A stretch of DNA of 40,149 nucleotides from an uncultured Microscilla sp. Its GTDB lineage: Bacteria > Bacteroidota > Bacteroidia > Cytophagales > Microscillaceae. Under the pieces are notes generated by a model. That model saw nothing but the letters and a program-made list of their open reading frames with translations. It was not told the origin of the DNA and ran no database searches. This document shows, one piece after another, positions 26,440-35,244 of this stretch (position 1 is its first letter; each line of letters starts with the position of its first letter). The translations under genes were made by a program, and so were the position numbers. Location: the NCBI RefSeq assembly GCF_947493425.1, contig NZ_CANLRP010000072.1, positions 1 to 40,149 on the forward strand, in the 5' to 3' direction.

Positions 26440-26732
26440 GTTTGTACCTCCTCTTTAAAGTTCGTGTGATTAATAACAATTCCTTGAGCTTCTGACAGGT
26501 TAGCGGCATTGATCTTTTTGTAAAAATCAATGACCGTAATAGGGCGTAAGTTTTGTTCGCTGGCACCCTCTACGCCCGAACCCGTGATTTCGGCTTTGAC
26601 AGGAGCTTTTAGAGGTTGTCCGTTTTCGTCGAGTGCTTTTATCGACGACACCGATCCCATGGAGCTTAACATTTGCACCAGGTTTTGTACGCTGTCATAG
26701 GAATCTATATCGATTCTTAGGTTTACAATCAT
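26433..26732 (-). CDS. Possible antitoxin partner of the ParE-like gene
   Basis: A 99-residue protein, MIVNLRIDIDSYDSVQNLVQ at the start, with a central Gly/Asn-rich region and an acidic C-terminus ending HTNFKEEVQTW. No family is recognised with confidence. The call rests on position: it directly precedes, and overlaps by 7 bases, a gene with a ParE/RelE-like domain, the normal antitoxin-first order. No clear ribbon-helix-helix or HTH was seen. A MITE-like element ends 43 bases upstream of its start. Confidence 0.5.
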   Translation of the reverse strand: MIVNLRIDIDSYDSVQNLVQMLSSMGSVSSIKALDENGQPLKAPVKAEITGSGVEGASEQNLRPITVIDFYKKINAANLSEAQGIVINHTNFKEEVQTW

Positions 26733-26775
26733 TGTATGTGTAGGTTATTTTGTTACAAAATAAGTTGTTTGCTAA

Positions 26776-26974
26776 GTAACGTGTTCAAAATAAGTTTCTG
26801 GTTTTTAGGGCAAATACGCACGACTGACTGAGGCATTTAGCCTTTGGCAGAGCTCAGCACAGCAAGCTGCAGCTATCGGTTTTTGCGCTCGTAGCAGCGC
26901 TACGGGCAATAAAAATAACGAAAGGCAGTAAAGCGGATTTATTCTAAAACGGACAGTTATTGCGAACACGTTAC
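26776..26974. mobile_element. MITE-like element 2 with long inverted ends, TAA flanks
   Basis: The ends GTAACGTGTTC (26776-26786) and GAACACGTTAC (26964-26974) are perfect inverted repeats, and similarity continues imperfectly for about 45 bases inward (for example AATAAGTTTC against AATAACTGTC, then GTTTT-AG and AAAT-CGC). TAA flanks both sides (26773-26775 and 26975-26977). There is no coding capacity. A central hairpin lies at 26887-26907. It is a different family from element 1 but shares the TAA target. Confidence 0.75.
26887..26907. repeat. Central hairpin of MITE-like element 2
   Basis: A 9-bp stem GCTCGTAGC/GCTACGGGC with loop AGC, one wobble. A similar GTAGC-AGA-GCTAC hairpin occurs at 40093-40112. 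Confidence 0.6.
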
Positions 26975-27158
26975 TAAGATAAAAAAATTGGGAGGTTTTA
27001 AAAACGGTTTGATCACTCTTCTACAATGTTTGCCCGTTATTTATGGTTATTGCCCTGTGGCAAGACGCTAACTATCTATCAGTGTGGGTAGGCTCAAGCC
27101 CAAGATAGCTGAGATTTGCTTTTGAGCATCGCATTGAAAACCTGAAAACTCTACAAGA

Positions 27159-28502
27159 CTATTTCTTCCCCCCAGGACTATCTTCCAGTAAACGCCCAGT
27201 AAGCAATAGCACATTCATTTCGGCAAGTTTGGCTCTAAATTTAGCATTGATCAGGTTTATTTTAGCCCTTACTAGTCCCAGTTGAGCCTCGCGAAAGGCG
27301 GTGTTGGTAGACTGCCCCAGTTTGTAAGAAGATTGTACCGCATTGAAGTTTTTCTGGGCAATGGCTGCATTTTGTTGGTTGAGCTTCATTACATTAAGGT
27401 TGTTTTGATAGTTGGCGTAAGCATTGGTCATGTCGCGGTCTACCTGTTGTTTTATTTCTTCAAACTGTGTTTTGTTTACATCCAACGATATTTTGGCATT
27501 TTCAATGTTTTTCTTGCGACGGTTGCCATCAAATATGGTATAGTTGATTGTGAGCCCAGCACTTAACCCCAAGCTTTGATTGACCAAAATAAACCCTGCT
27601 TGATTTTGGTTACGGCTGTAGCCATACGAAGCATTCAATGATACTGTAGGCAGGTTTTGCCCCTTTGCCAACCTTAAATTTACTTCTGACGAAAGTCTGT
27701 TTTGGCGAATATTTTTAAGGGCTACATTTTTGTTATATGCTTCTTGCTTGAGCGCTTCGAGGGTAGCAATTGCCTTAAATTCTCCTGGAGAGTCCACTAC
27801 AAATTCTTGGTTGAGGTCACGACCCAAAAACACATTGAGGTTGCGTTTGGCGTTTTGTAATTGCTGCGCCAACTGTATTACCGTAAGGTTGTCGTTGTTG
27901 AGCGATACCTCGGCATTGAGTACGTTTACACTGTTGGCCGATCCAAACTCTTGCCTGCTTTTGGCGCGTTCCAGGCGGTCTTTCGATATTTTTACGGCTT
28001 CCTGGGCTACCCGGTAGTTTTCCTGTAGTTCGGCTATGTTATAATAACTTGCCACCAAACCCACCAGTACATTTTGTTTGGTTTGTTGCACAGTGATATT
28101 GCTTTGCTCGGCGGCTACTTTCAGGTTTTTATAATTAAGTTGATTTTGTCCACCGTTGTACAATACATAGTTGGCAGCTACCGATGCATTGGTACCTACC
28201 GAAATGGCCCCATTTTGTGATTGAGTGTCGCCACTGGCAAACTCAAAAGTAGCGTTGTTGTTACTATAGTTGATGCCGCCCTGGGCAGTGATGGTAGGCA
28301 ACAAACCAGCATTGCCTCTGTACACATTGTTTTGAGCTATGCTGGCTTGTTGCCTGGCCCGCTTAAGGCCTAGGTTTTGACTACTTGCTATTTGCATTGC
28401 CTGAGTCAAGGTGAGTTTTTCCTGTGCCTGAGCAACATGGTGGGTAGTTAAAAGACAAGCCATTACCCAAACAATTGCGTATATAGGTTTAATAGATTTC
28501 AT
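27159..28502 (-). CDS. TolC family outer membrane efflux protein
   Basis: A 447-residue outer-membrane channel of the TolC/OEP family. A signal peptide (about 1-26, ending VAQA/QE) is followed by two homologous halves of long helices and beta strands. The family-typical pieces are LTLTQAMQIASSQNLGLKRA, NVLNAEVSLNNDNLTVIQLA and a second-half NIRQNRLSSEVNLRLAKGQN. It forms the exit duct for an RND pump. It is third in the adaptor-permease-channel operon, 90 bases after the permease. Confidence 0.92.
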   Translation of the reverse strand: MKSIKPIYAIVWVMACLLTTHHVAQAQEKLTLTQAMQIASSQNLGLKRARQQASIAQNNVYRGNAGLLPTITAQGGINYSNNNATFEFASGDTQSQNGAISVGTNASVAANYVLYNGGQNQLNYKNLKVAAEQSNITVQQTKQNVLVGLVASYYNIAELQENYRVAQEAVKISKDRLERAKSRQEFGSANSVNVLNAEVSLNNDNLTVIQLAQQLQNAKRNLNVFLGRDLNQEFVVDSPGEFKAIATLEALKQEAYNKNVALKNIRQNRLSSEVNLRLAKGQNLPTVSLNASYGYSRNQNQAGFILVNQSLGLSAGLTINYTIFDGNRRKKNIENAKISLDVNKTQFEEIKQQVDRDMTNAYANYQNNLNVMKLNQQNAAIAQKNFNAVQSSYKLGQSTNTAFREAQLGLVRAKINLINAKFRAKLAEMNVLLLTGRLLEDSPGGKK

Positions 28503-28541
28503 GACGGTGTTAATGGTGATTATTTGATATGGTAAGCAAAA

Positions 28542-28590
28542 GTATATTTTATACCCGACAGGTGCTAAAAACCCATCAGGTATAATATAC
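28542..28590 (-). terminator. Hairpin in the permease-tolC gap
   Basis: GTATATTTTATACC (28542-28555) can pair with GGTATAATATAC (28579-28590) with a small bulge. On the minus strand the stem is followed by TTTTGC. It may attenuate read-through from the permease to the tolC gene. Confidence 0.4.
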
Positions 28591-28592
28591 TA

Positions 28593-31500
28593 TTAGTTTT
28601 TTTCTTTTTGATTCTCTTCCTGTTGGGCGAGTGGGGCAAGCGATGATGACCCATTGGTGGCATGTTGTCCGTTAGTGTGTTGCCCATGACCATTGATAAT
28701 ATCGCCTTGAGCAATGGCTTCGCGTACTGCGGGTTCTACTATTTCGGCGCTAGGCTTTTGCCCTTCCCACAGCCACAGTACCAATACATTGAAGCGATTG
28801 AAAATGACCAGCAACACTGGAAGCAATAACAGGGTAATAACGGTGGCTATAGCCAAGCCATACGCCAACGAAATGGCCATAGGAATAAGGAATTGAGCCT
28901 GCATGCTTTTTTCGAGCATCAATGGTGCTAACCCGGCAATAGTAGTGAGCGAAGTAAGCAAAATAGGACGAAAACGCGATAACCCAGCTTCGTATACGGC
29001 ATCGAGGTATTTTTTTCCTTCTTTGAGCGAGCCATTGACTGCACTCACAAACACCAGGGCGTCGTTAACCAGTACTCCGATTAAGGCAATGACCCCCAAC
29101 ATAGACAAAATACTGATGGCCATGCCGTGGGCTACATGCCCCCAGGCTACCCCTACAAACCCAAACGGAATGAGTAGAATTACCGCCAGGGTTTGACTCA
29201 CCGAACGGAAGGTAAACATGATCAGTGCAATCATAATGATTAAAATAGGTGGTCCTGCCTTGCCAATTGATTCTCCGGTTTTTGCCGAAGAACGGCTTTG
29301 CCCTTCGTAAGACACCTGCACCGATTTGTATTTGGCAAGAATTGGAGGTAAAATCTCGTCGCGTACCTTGGCTATTACATCGGTCACCGAATAATTGGGG
29401 TTCGACAAGTCTGCTTCTACTTTGATTTCTTTCTTGTTATCCAAGTGATTGATCGCAATCACGCCTCGTTTTACCGAAAAGGTAGCCAGGTCTTTTAAGA
29501 AGTACTCTTGCCCATTGACCAAACGAATGCGCATGTTTTCCAGGTCGCTCATCGACGAACGGTCTTGTTCGGCATAACGCACCCATACTTTTACTTCGTC
29601 TATGCCACGCTGCAGGCGTTGTACCTCGCTGCCAAAGAAACCTTGCCGCACTTGCCCTAAAATGTCTTGTACCCTGAGTCCCAGCTGGTTTGCCTTGTCT
29701 TTGAGTGCTATATCAATCTCGCGTAAACCCTGTTGGTCGCTGTCTACCACATCCTTCAAAATCTTCATTTTTGCCATCTCCTCTTTGAGCTCTTCTTTGG
29801 CAGCGTCCAGCTCTTTGCTGTCAAGCCCCAACAAAGCAACCGATACGGCACGCCCAAAAGGAGAGGATATATTATAAGAGACCTTCTCGGCAAGAGGAAT
29901 GGCTCCTGCTTTTTTGCGAATGGCATTAGAGATAGTAAAACTCGCCACAGGTCTTTCTTCGCCACCCAACAGACTAATGTTTAGGCTGGCGTCGTAGGTG
30001 GTAGGGCCCAGGTTACGCTGAATTTTCACAATCATGTCTTTGCCATGCTTTTTCTTCAACTCCTTGTTTACCTCCCAGGCGGCATCTTCTATATGTTTGA
30101 TCCACTTGCCCGTAATATCTTCTCTGGTTCCAGCGGGCATGGTAATACTTACTGTAAGGTCATCGCGTTCTACAAAAGGAAAAAATGTGGTGCGAATGAT
30201 TCCTCCTTTGAAAGCTCCCAGAGTAACCAGAAACATAGCAATGAAAATAACCAATGTAAAGAATTTATTTTGTAACGAAAACCTGAGCACTGGGGCATAT
30301 AGTCTATTACGCAACCAGTTCATCAGGTTAGAGGTAAATCTTTCTACTTTGGTAGGTTCTTTGGTTTTGAGCGCTTTAGAATGCGATATGTGGGCAGGTA
30401 GTATAAGGGCTCCCTCTACCAATGAAAATATAAGAGTACAAATGACTACAAACGCCATATTACTAAATATATCGCCCAGGCGACCTTCGATAAAATAAAA
30501 TAGCGAGAATGCTACCACTGTAGTCAAAATGGCCGAAAATACCGCAGGCAATACATTCATAGTGCCATCTACAGCAGCCTGAGTGGGGTCTTTGCCCTTT
30601 TCGTACTCTTGGTAAATGCTTTCGGCAATCACGATACCATCGTCTACCAGGATGCCGATCACGAGGATCATTCCAAACAACGAGATCACGTTGATAGACA
30701 TACCCATAAAAGCCCCCAGAATAAACATACCCATAAAACAAATAGGAATACTAATGGCTACCCAAAGCGCCAGGCGATAATGCAAAAACAAGGCAAGGAA
30801 CACCACTACCAATATTGCCCCTACCAGTCCATTGTTTACCAATAGGTCTATCCTTTGTCGCAAGTAGTCAGACCCATCACGGATGATGGTAGCTTTGACT
30901 ACCTCATTGTTGGCGTTATACTTTTCGAGGTACTCTCTTACCTTTTCGGTAATATGAAAAATGTCTTCGTTGATGGTGTTCTGTACTGTGACCACTACCG
31001 AAGGCTTCTTGTTGAGAAAGGTGCGACTGGGGTCGCCAGACGCCCACTGATCTTTGATGGTGGCTACATCAGACAAGCGTACCATTTTACCTTCAGGTGT
31101 GTTTTTCAACACAATGTTTCGTAAGTCCTGGGCGTAGTAATTTTTAGACTTTGCTCTGATCAGCAGCTCCTCTTTTTTTCCTTTTACTTTACCTCCGGTA
31201 ATCTCCAGGTTGGTTTTGCGAATGGCATCAGAGGCTTGGGCAAAAGTGAGCTGATAAGCCCGCAAGTCGGCTTCACGAAAACTTACTTCTATTTCTTCGT
31301 CAGGAAACCCACCCAACGACACCTTAGAAATACCATCAATTGCCCTCAGTTCGTTTTCTACATCACGGGCAAACGTTTTGAGGGTTTTTAAATCTACATT
31401 TCCACTAAGCGCAAAACTAATGGCAAGACTTAGGTTTTCCCGTTTATAAATAATGGCGGGCTCCATACCACTGGGGAAAGAGCTGATACGATCTACCGAG

Positions 31501-31832
31501 TTTTTTACATCCTGTAGTATCTTATCAGTTTTGTAGTTAGAGGCTACCTCTACATTGACCGAGCCACTGTTTTCGCTCGACACTGACGATATACGCTCTA
31601 TACCAGTCAAGCCTTTTAGGTTATCTTCTATCTTGGTTACAATCCCTTCTTCTATTTCTTCGGGCGAAGACCCAGGGTATACTACTTGAATGCTAATGTT
31701 CTTGCTTTCGGTTTCGGGAAAAAAGGTAGAACGAATGTTCTTGAGCCCAAACCAGCCAAATAGCAAAATCAGCACCATGAGCAGGTTTCCAGTAATGGGG
31801 TATTTTATAAAATAAGTTACTATGCTTCGCAT
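28593..31832 (-). CDS. RND family efflux permease (AcrB/HAE1-like)
   Basis: A 1079-residue inner-membrane transporter. It starts with helix 1 (YFIKYPITGNLLMVLILLFG) and the post-helix motif RSTFFPE, then two large periplasmic domains and twelve membrane helices in all. Helix 4 has the proton-relay pair Asp397-Asp398 (GILVDDGIVIAES). The second half repeats this pattern (VLVNDALVFVSAVNG). It exports drugs or other small molecules driven by protons; substrate unknown. Its last 45 or so residues form an unusual hydrophilic tail rich in His, Gln, Asn and Glu (from about 1035). Adaptor upstream, channel downstream. Confidence 0.93.
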   Translation of the reverse strand: MRSIVTYFIKYPITGNLLMVLILLFGWFGLKNIRSTFFPETESKNISIQVVYPGSSPEEIEEGIVTKIEDNLKGLTGIERISSVSSENSGSVNVEVASNYKTDKILQDVKNSVDRISSFPSGMEPAIIYKRENLSLAISFALSGNVDLKTLKTFARDVENELRAIDGISKVSLGGFPDEEIEVSFREADLRAYQLTFAQASDAIRKTNLEITGGKVKGKKEELLIRAKSKNYYAQDLRNIVLKNTPEGKMVRLSDVATIKDQWASGDPSRTFLNKKPSVVVTVQNTINEDIFHITEKVREYLEKYNANNEVVKATIIRDGSDYLRQRIDLLVNNGLVGAILVVVFLALFLHYRLALWVAISIPICFMGMFILGAFMGMSINVISLFGMILVIGILVDDGIVIAESIYQEYEKGKDPTQAAVDGTMNVLPAVFSAILTTVVAFSLFYFIEGRLGDIFSNMAFVVICTLIFSLVEGALILPAHISHSKALKTKEPTKVERFTSNLMNWLRNRLYAPVLRFSLQNKFFTLVIFIAMFLVTLGAFKGGIIRTTFFPFVERDDLTVSITMPAGTREDITGKWIKHIEDAAWEVNKELKKKHGKDMIVKIQRNLGPTTYDASLNISLLGGEERPVASFTISNAIRKKAGAIPLAEKVSYNISSPFGRAVSVALLGLDSKELDAAKEELKEEMAKMKILKDVVDSDQQGLREIDIALKDKANQLGLRVQDILGQVRQGFFGSEVQRLQRGIDEVKVWVRYAEQDRSSMSDLENMRIRLVNGQEYFLKDLATFSVKRGVIAINHLDNKKEIKVEADLSNPNYSVTDVIAKVRDEILPPILAKYKSVQVSYEGQSRSSAKTGESIGKAGPPILIIMIALIMFTFRSVSQTLAVILLIPFGFVGVAWGHVAHGMAISILSMLGVIALIGVLVNDALVFVSAVNGSLKEGKKYLDAVYEAGLSRFRPILLTSLTTIAGLAPLMLEKSMQAQFLIPMAISLAYGLAIATVITLLLLPVLLVIFNRFNVLVLWLWEGQKPSAEIVEPAVREAIAQGDIINGHGQHTNGQHATNGSSSLAPLAQQEENQKEKN

Positions 31833-32068
31833 GATATGCGTTGATTTATTACGAATGAGAGAATTACAAATTATGAGTGCCCTGGAATGAGTACTTGGTA
31901 GAGGCTATGCCAACATCCTAACTTGAGGGGCACTTGACTTCCAGCTACGGATTTTATAAATCATTTAAAACCAGCAATTAATTGCAGAGCAGCCTTAAGC
32001 TTAGTTACTTGTAGAACAGGGTGAACCTAGCCCCTAGTACCCAGTTCCTAACACCAACCCTGCTAAAT

Positions 32069-33193
32069 TTACCGACTATCCGCCACTTTGACCTTCATAC
32101 CCACAAAAGCCCCTGATACGGTATTTTTGGGCAATAAAGTCGCCTCTTTTAGCCCTTGCACCACTACATTGTTGCCTGTGTAACGCAGTATTTTTACCTC
32201 TTGCAAAGCAAGCGCCCCAGCTTTGATTACATACACTTGATTTTTATTGACAATGAGGTTGCGTGACAACGCCACTGCTTCTTTGATGGTGGCAGCGTTT
32301 ATTTCTCCTTTGAGATACATGCCTTCCCGCAGGTTTTTGCCCGTGGTACCCACAAATACTTTGACGGTTTGAGTAGCAGCATCCATTTTATCACTAATTC
32401 TGCGTATGCGCCCTGTCCACTCTCCGCCAATGTCTTCAGAATATAACTTTACCTGATCGCCAATATTTACTAAGTCAATATCTTTGAGGCTCACGGTAGC
32501 TTCAAACTCAAAGTTAAAAGGGTTGATAAATTCGCCTAGTTTTTGCCCATTACGTACCAATGTGCCAGGGTAAATACTGGCTTCGGTTACTACTCCGGTA
32601 AAAGGGGCGTATACATTGTATTTTCTGAGGCGGGCTTCGGCGCTTTTGATGGTATAGTACTGATCGTAAATATTTTTTGCCAGAATAAAGTACTTTTCTT
32701 TGGTGCTTGATGTTTTAGGCAATGGCACAATGGCTTGCTCCATCTTGAAATCATCTATGTATTTTTGCCATTTCTGAAAAGCCTCCGGGTAGTCAAGTTT
32801 TAGATCGGGCAACAATTGAGTGATGGCATTGAGCAAACGGCTTTTTTGCGACAAAATATTCAAACGGGCTTCCTGGTCGTCAATGCTTACCAGGATAGTG
32901 CCTGCCCCAAATCGGTTGCCTTCGCGGAAACGGTTACTGCTTTTGCGTAATATGCCTGACACCTCGGCGTATACGTCCATTTTTTCATAAGACATAAGTT
33001 TGCCGGTAACGGTAATAGGGGCTTGAATCTCTTGATTACTCACCTTGATGGTTTCTACAGTGGGCATTACCTTTTTGGGTTTTCCCTTGCGACGCTTCTG
33101 GGGCTTGTTGTCGCTCAAAGATTTGTTAACCACCACTGCTCCTCCCAGAATAACAAAGGCAACAATCACAATAATAATCTGACGTGTTTTCAT
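32069..33193 (-). CDS. RND efflux periplasmic adaptor (HlyD/MFP family)
   Basis: A 374-residue adaptor that bridges the RND pump and the outer-membrane channel. The N-terminal membrane anchor is IIIVIVAFVILGGAVVVN. The lipoyl half-motifs are MSYEKMDVYAEVSGILRK and LRKYNVYAPFTGVVTEASIY, with a helical hairpin between them, and the beta-barrel has LVNIGDQVKLYSEDIGGEW. The spacing is typical of the family. It is the first gene of the efflux operon; a 236-base gap without other features separates it from the permease. Confidence 0.92.
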   Translation of the reverse strand: MKTRQIIIVIVAFVILGGAVVVNKSLSDNKPQKRRKGKPKKVMPTVETIKVSNQEIQAPITVTGKLMSYEKMDVYAEVSGILRKSSNRFREGNRFGAGTILVSIDDQEARLNILSQKSRLLNAITQLLPDLKLDYPEAFQKWQKYIDDFKMEQAIVPLPKTSSTKEKYFILAKNIYDQYYTIKSAEARLRKYNVYAPFTGVVTEASIYPGTLVRNGQKLGEFINPFNFEFEATVSLKDIDLVNIGDQVKLYSEDIGGEWTGRIRRISDKMDAATQTVKVFVGTTGKNLREGMYLKGEINAATIKEAVALSRNLIVNKNQVYVIKAGALALQEVKILRYTGNNVVVQGLKEATLLPKNTVSGAFVGMKVKVADSR

Positions 33194-33724
33194 GATATAT
33201 ATTTAGTACACTTTACCTTGACGATATGATGAAAATATCTTTACCTACAGAAATGATCTTTTGTTCTCTTGAAGCTCCATATCTTGTACAAACTACTTAC
33301 TTTAAAGGTAAATGTGTCAGCGAATACTTTTTTTGTATAATTGTATTTTAACAAAACTATAACATATTAATCCTATAACCAATGAAAGGATGTTTTGTTA
33401 AACACAAGCTGCTTGAACGTTACAAAAGTAGGGCTTTGTCTGATGAATAAATACCCAAAAAAGTTTAGCTTATACCCAAAAACGACATTTTGAAAAAATC
33501 AACTAAAATAATCAGGTGTAAGCCCACAAGGGCAAGTACTCAATAAAGTTGAATTTAGGTAGAATTGTATTTTTTTAATAAGTTAATTATGATAGATTGC
33601 TTTATTGTTCAATGGTTGGACAGTTCTTGAAGCATTTTTTTTCAATTAAGAATGGGCGAAACCCTACCAGACTTTGCCTTGAGTGTTTTACCAAGCAACA
33701 TGAAAACCATAAAACTATAAACCC
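33194..33724. other. Divergent intergenic region upstream of the efflux operon
   Basis: About 530 AT-rich bases between the adaptor (minus) and the PqiA-like gene (plus). No gene or RNA was recognised. A TACTTTTG on the minus strand (33423-33430) fits the -7 pattern but is 230 bases from the adaptor start without a -33 partner. Confidence 0.5.
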
Positions 33725-34633
33725 ATGAGCCAACCCAAAACCAACCGTTTTTTTATAGCCCTTGCTTTTGCTTATTTATTGGCAAGTCTTTGTACTACTT
33801 ATTTTATGATCGGCTTTGCCCAAAGCTATCAACAACATAAAACCAAATATACCGAAACCCTTAACTTTCAGGAACGATTGCTCAACGCCCGCGAATGGAT
33901 GTTTGCATCGGAGTGGGAGCCCAAAAAAGCCCAGGCTGCCGCTACTTTTAAAGAAGCCCAGGCCGATTTTTTGCGTGCCCAACGTTGGGGGTATTTGGGA
34001 GCAGCCCTGGCGGTTATCTTTATTATATTAGTGGTGGTGTTTTTTTATCGGCACCCCTTATTTTATCAAAAACTCAGCTTTACTTTTATAGTCATTGCGT
34101 TGGGGTGTTTGGCTACGGGTATTTTTGCGCCTATGCTTGAAATAGAGGCTTTTTCGCAAGATCTTACCATTCCGCTCAAGACCCACGTAAACCTGGGCAT
34201 TACCAAAGTAAAAGTCGACTTGTCGAAAACTTTTGATGGACGAATGTATTTTTATTACCAAAACAAATCCATTGTAGAATTGATCAAGCTTTTGTTTCAG
34301 AAAAAAAGCTTTTTGGTAGGTGGAGCCATTGTAGCTTTTAGTGTACTCATCCCTTTGTTCAAGCTCCTGTTTTCTATCTTATTGCTCTCGTCGGGGTGGG
34401 TGCGTCATACCACGTGGGTGCAGCAGTTGGTGAGCAGCATAGGCAAATGGTCAATGGCCGATGTGTTTGTAGCTGCCATTTTTCTTGCTTATTTGTCTTT
34501 TCAGCATATGAACGCGGGCATCGACACCGAAAGCAACCTCTTATGGGGTGCTTACTTCTTTTTGGCGTATTGTGTGTTTTCTATTTCGTCTACTTACTTT
34601 ATCAATCATTCAATCAAAAAGGAATTATTTTAG
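33725..34633 (+). CDS. Paraquat-inducible protein A-like membrane protein
   Basis: A 302-residue inner-membrane protein with about six hydrophobic segments (about 11-31, 88-108, 118-138, 197-222, 243-262, 272-292). The PqiA-like signature is in the second half: VLIPLFKLLFSILLLSS (about 207-223) and the highly typical WSMADVFVAAIFLAYL (242-257). E. coli PqiA has two such units and helps PqiB move lipids between membranes; this protein has one unit and no MCE-domain partner is adjacent. Residues 35-88 are a charged, helical extramembrane insert. Function here is unproven. Confidence 0.78.
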   Translation: MSQPKTNRFFIALAFAYLLASLCTTYFMIGFAQSYQQHKTKYTETLNFQERLLNAREWMFASEWEPKKAQAAATFKEAQADFLRAQRWGYLGAALAVIFIILVVVFFYRHPLFYQKLSFTFIVIALGCLATGIFAPMLEIEAFSQDLTIPLKTHVNLGITKVKVDLSKTFDGRMYFYYQNKSIVELIKLLFQKKSFLVGGAIVAFSVLIPLFKLLFSILLLSSGWVRHTTWVQQLVSSIGKWSMADVFVAAIFLAYLSFQHMNAGIDTESNLLWGAYFFLAYCVFSISSTYFINHSIKKELF

Positions 34634-34776
34634 GACAGTGGTACTTGCCCATAGTTGCCTGTAACTGCCCTAGCCCATCCAACCTTCACCAATGGATGTT
34701 TTGTTGGATATTGACAAAGCACATATAAGCGCAATTGATGGTTGTAAAAGAGAGAGGTTTTTGATTTTCTGATGCT

Positions 34777-35244
34777 TTATTTTCCATACCATGCTACCTC
34801 TTCTTCGTACAAACACTGGCTTAAGTCCTTGCCTGCATGTAAGTTTTTAAACAAAGTAGTTTCGTGACGGCTTTGTTGCCCTCCACCAATGCGTACCAAT
34901 ACATCGATGTATTGTACAAAAGCATCAGATTCGTCGCCAAATTTTTCACCCACAATTATTTGTTGCTTTACAGGGTAAATCCCAGCACGTACTCTAAAAG
35001 CCTGACTTGCCGAAAATCCCACTGTGTCTATTCCCAGTCTATCAGCAAGCATATAGGTTAGTTGTGGCACTCCCATATTGGTCAAGCCACTGACAAGTTC
35101 ATAATTTTTATTGGGGTAGTGAGTCATAATTTGAGCGATGATTTTTTCGAGCTTTTCAGCTGCCGTTTTTTTATCAAACTGATTGCGGCTAAAGCCTACT
35201 ACGCCTATTCTGAGGGGCTCACTTGTTGCCTTATTTTCTTCCAT
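34777..35244 (-). CDS. SLOG-like Rossmann-fold protein
   Basis: A 155-residue cytoplasmic protein. The order of motifs resembles the SLOG superfamily (LOG, DprA and relatives): a first strand IGVVGFSR, then ELVSGLTNMGVPQLTYMLAD, and a final nucleotide loop VLVRIGGGQQSRHE in the place of the PGGxGTxxE motif. These domains bind nucleotides or nucleotide-derived ligands. The specific ligand is unknown. The ATG lies 40 bases inside the 3' end of the glycosyltransferase gene, so the two are probably translated together. Confidence 0.6.
   Translation of the reverse strand: MEENKATSEPLRIGVVGFSRNQFDKKTAAEKLEKIIAQIMTHYPNKNYELVSGLTNMGVPQLTYMLADRLGIDTVGFSASQAFRVRAGIYPVKQQIIVGEKFGDESDAFVQYIDVLVRIGGGQQSRHETTLFKNLHAGKDLSQCLYEEEVAWYGK

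Larger units (their letters stand above)
26733..27158. other. Gene-free region holding MITE-like element 2
   Basis: About 425 bases between the toxin-antitoxin-like pair and tolC. No coding frame is credible. The main content is the inverted-repeat element at 26776-26974. The part after 26980 shows nothing recognisable. Confidence 0.6.

Noticed and set aside
33423..33430. TACTTTTG (minus) as promoter of the efflux operon
   Set aside because: It is 230 bases from the start codon and has no -33 box at correct spacing.
34676..34709. Inverted repeat ATCCAAC/GTTGGAT after the PqiA-like gene
   Set aside because: There is no T run on either strand and the loop is long, so a terminator is not supported.
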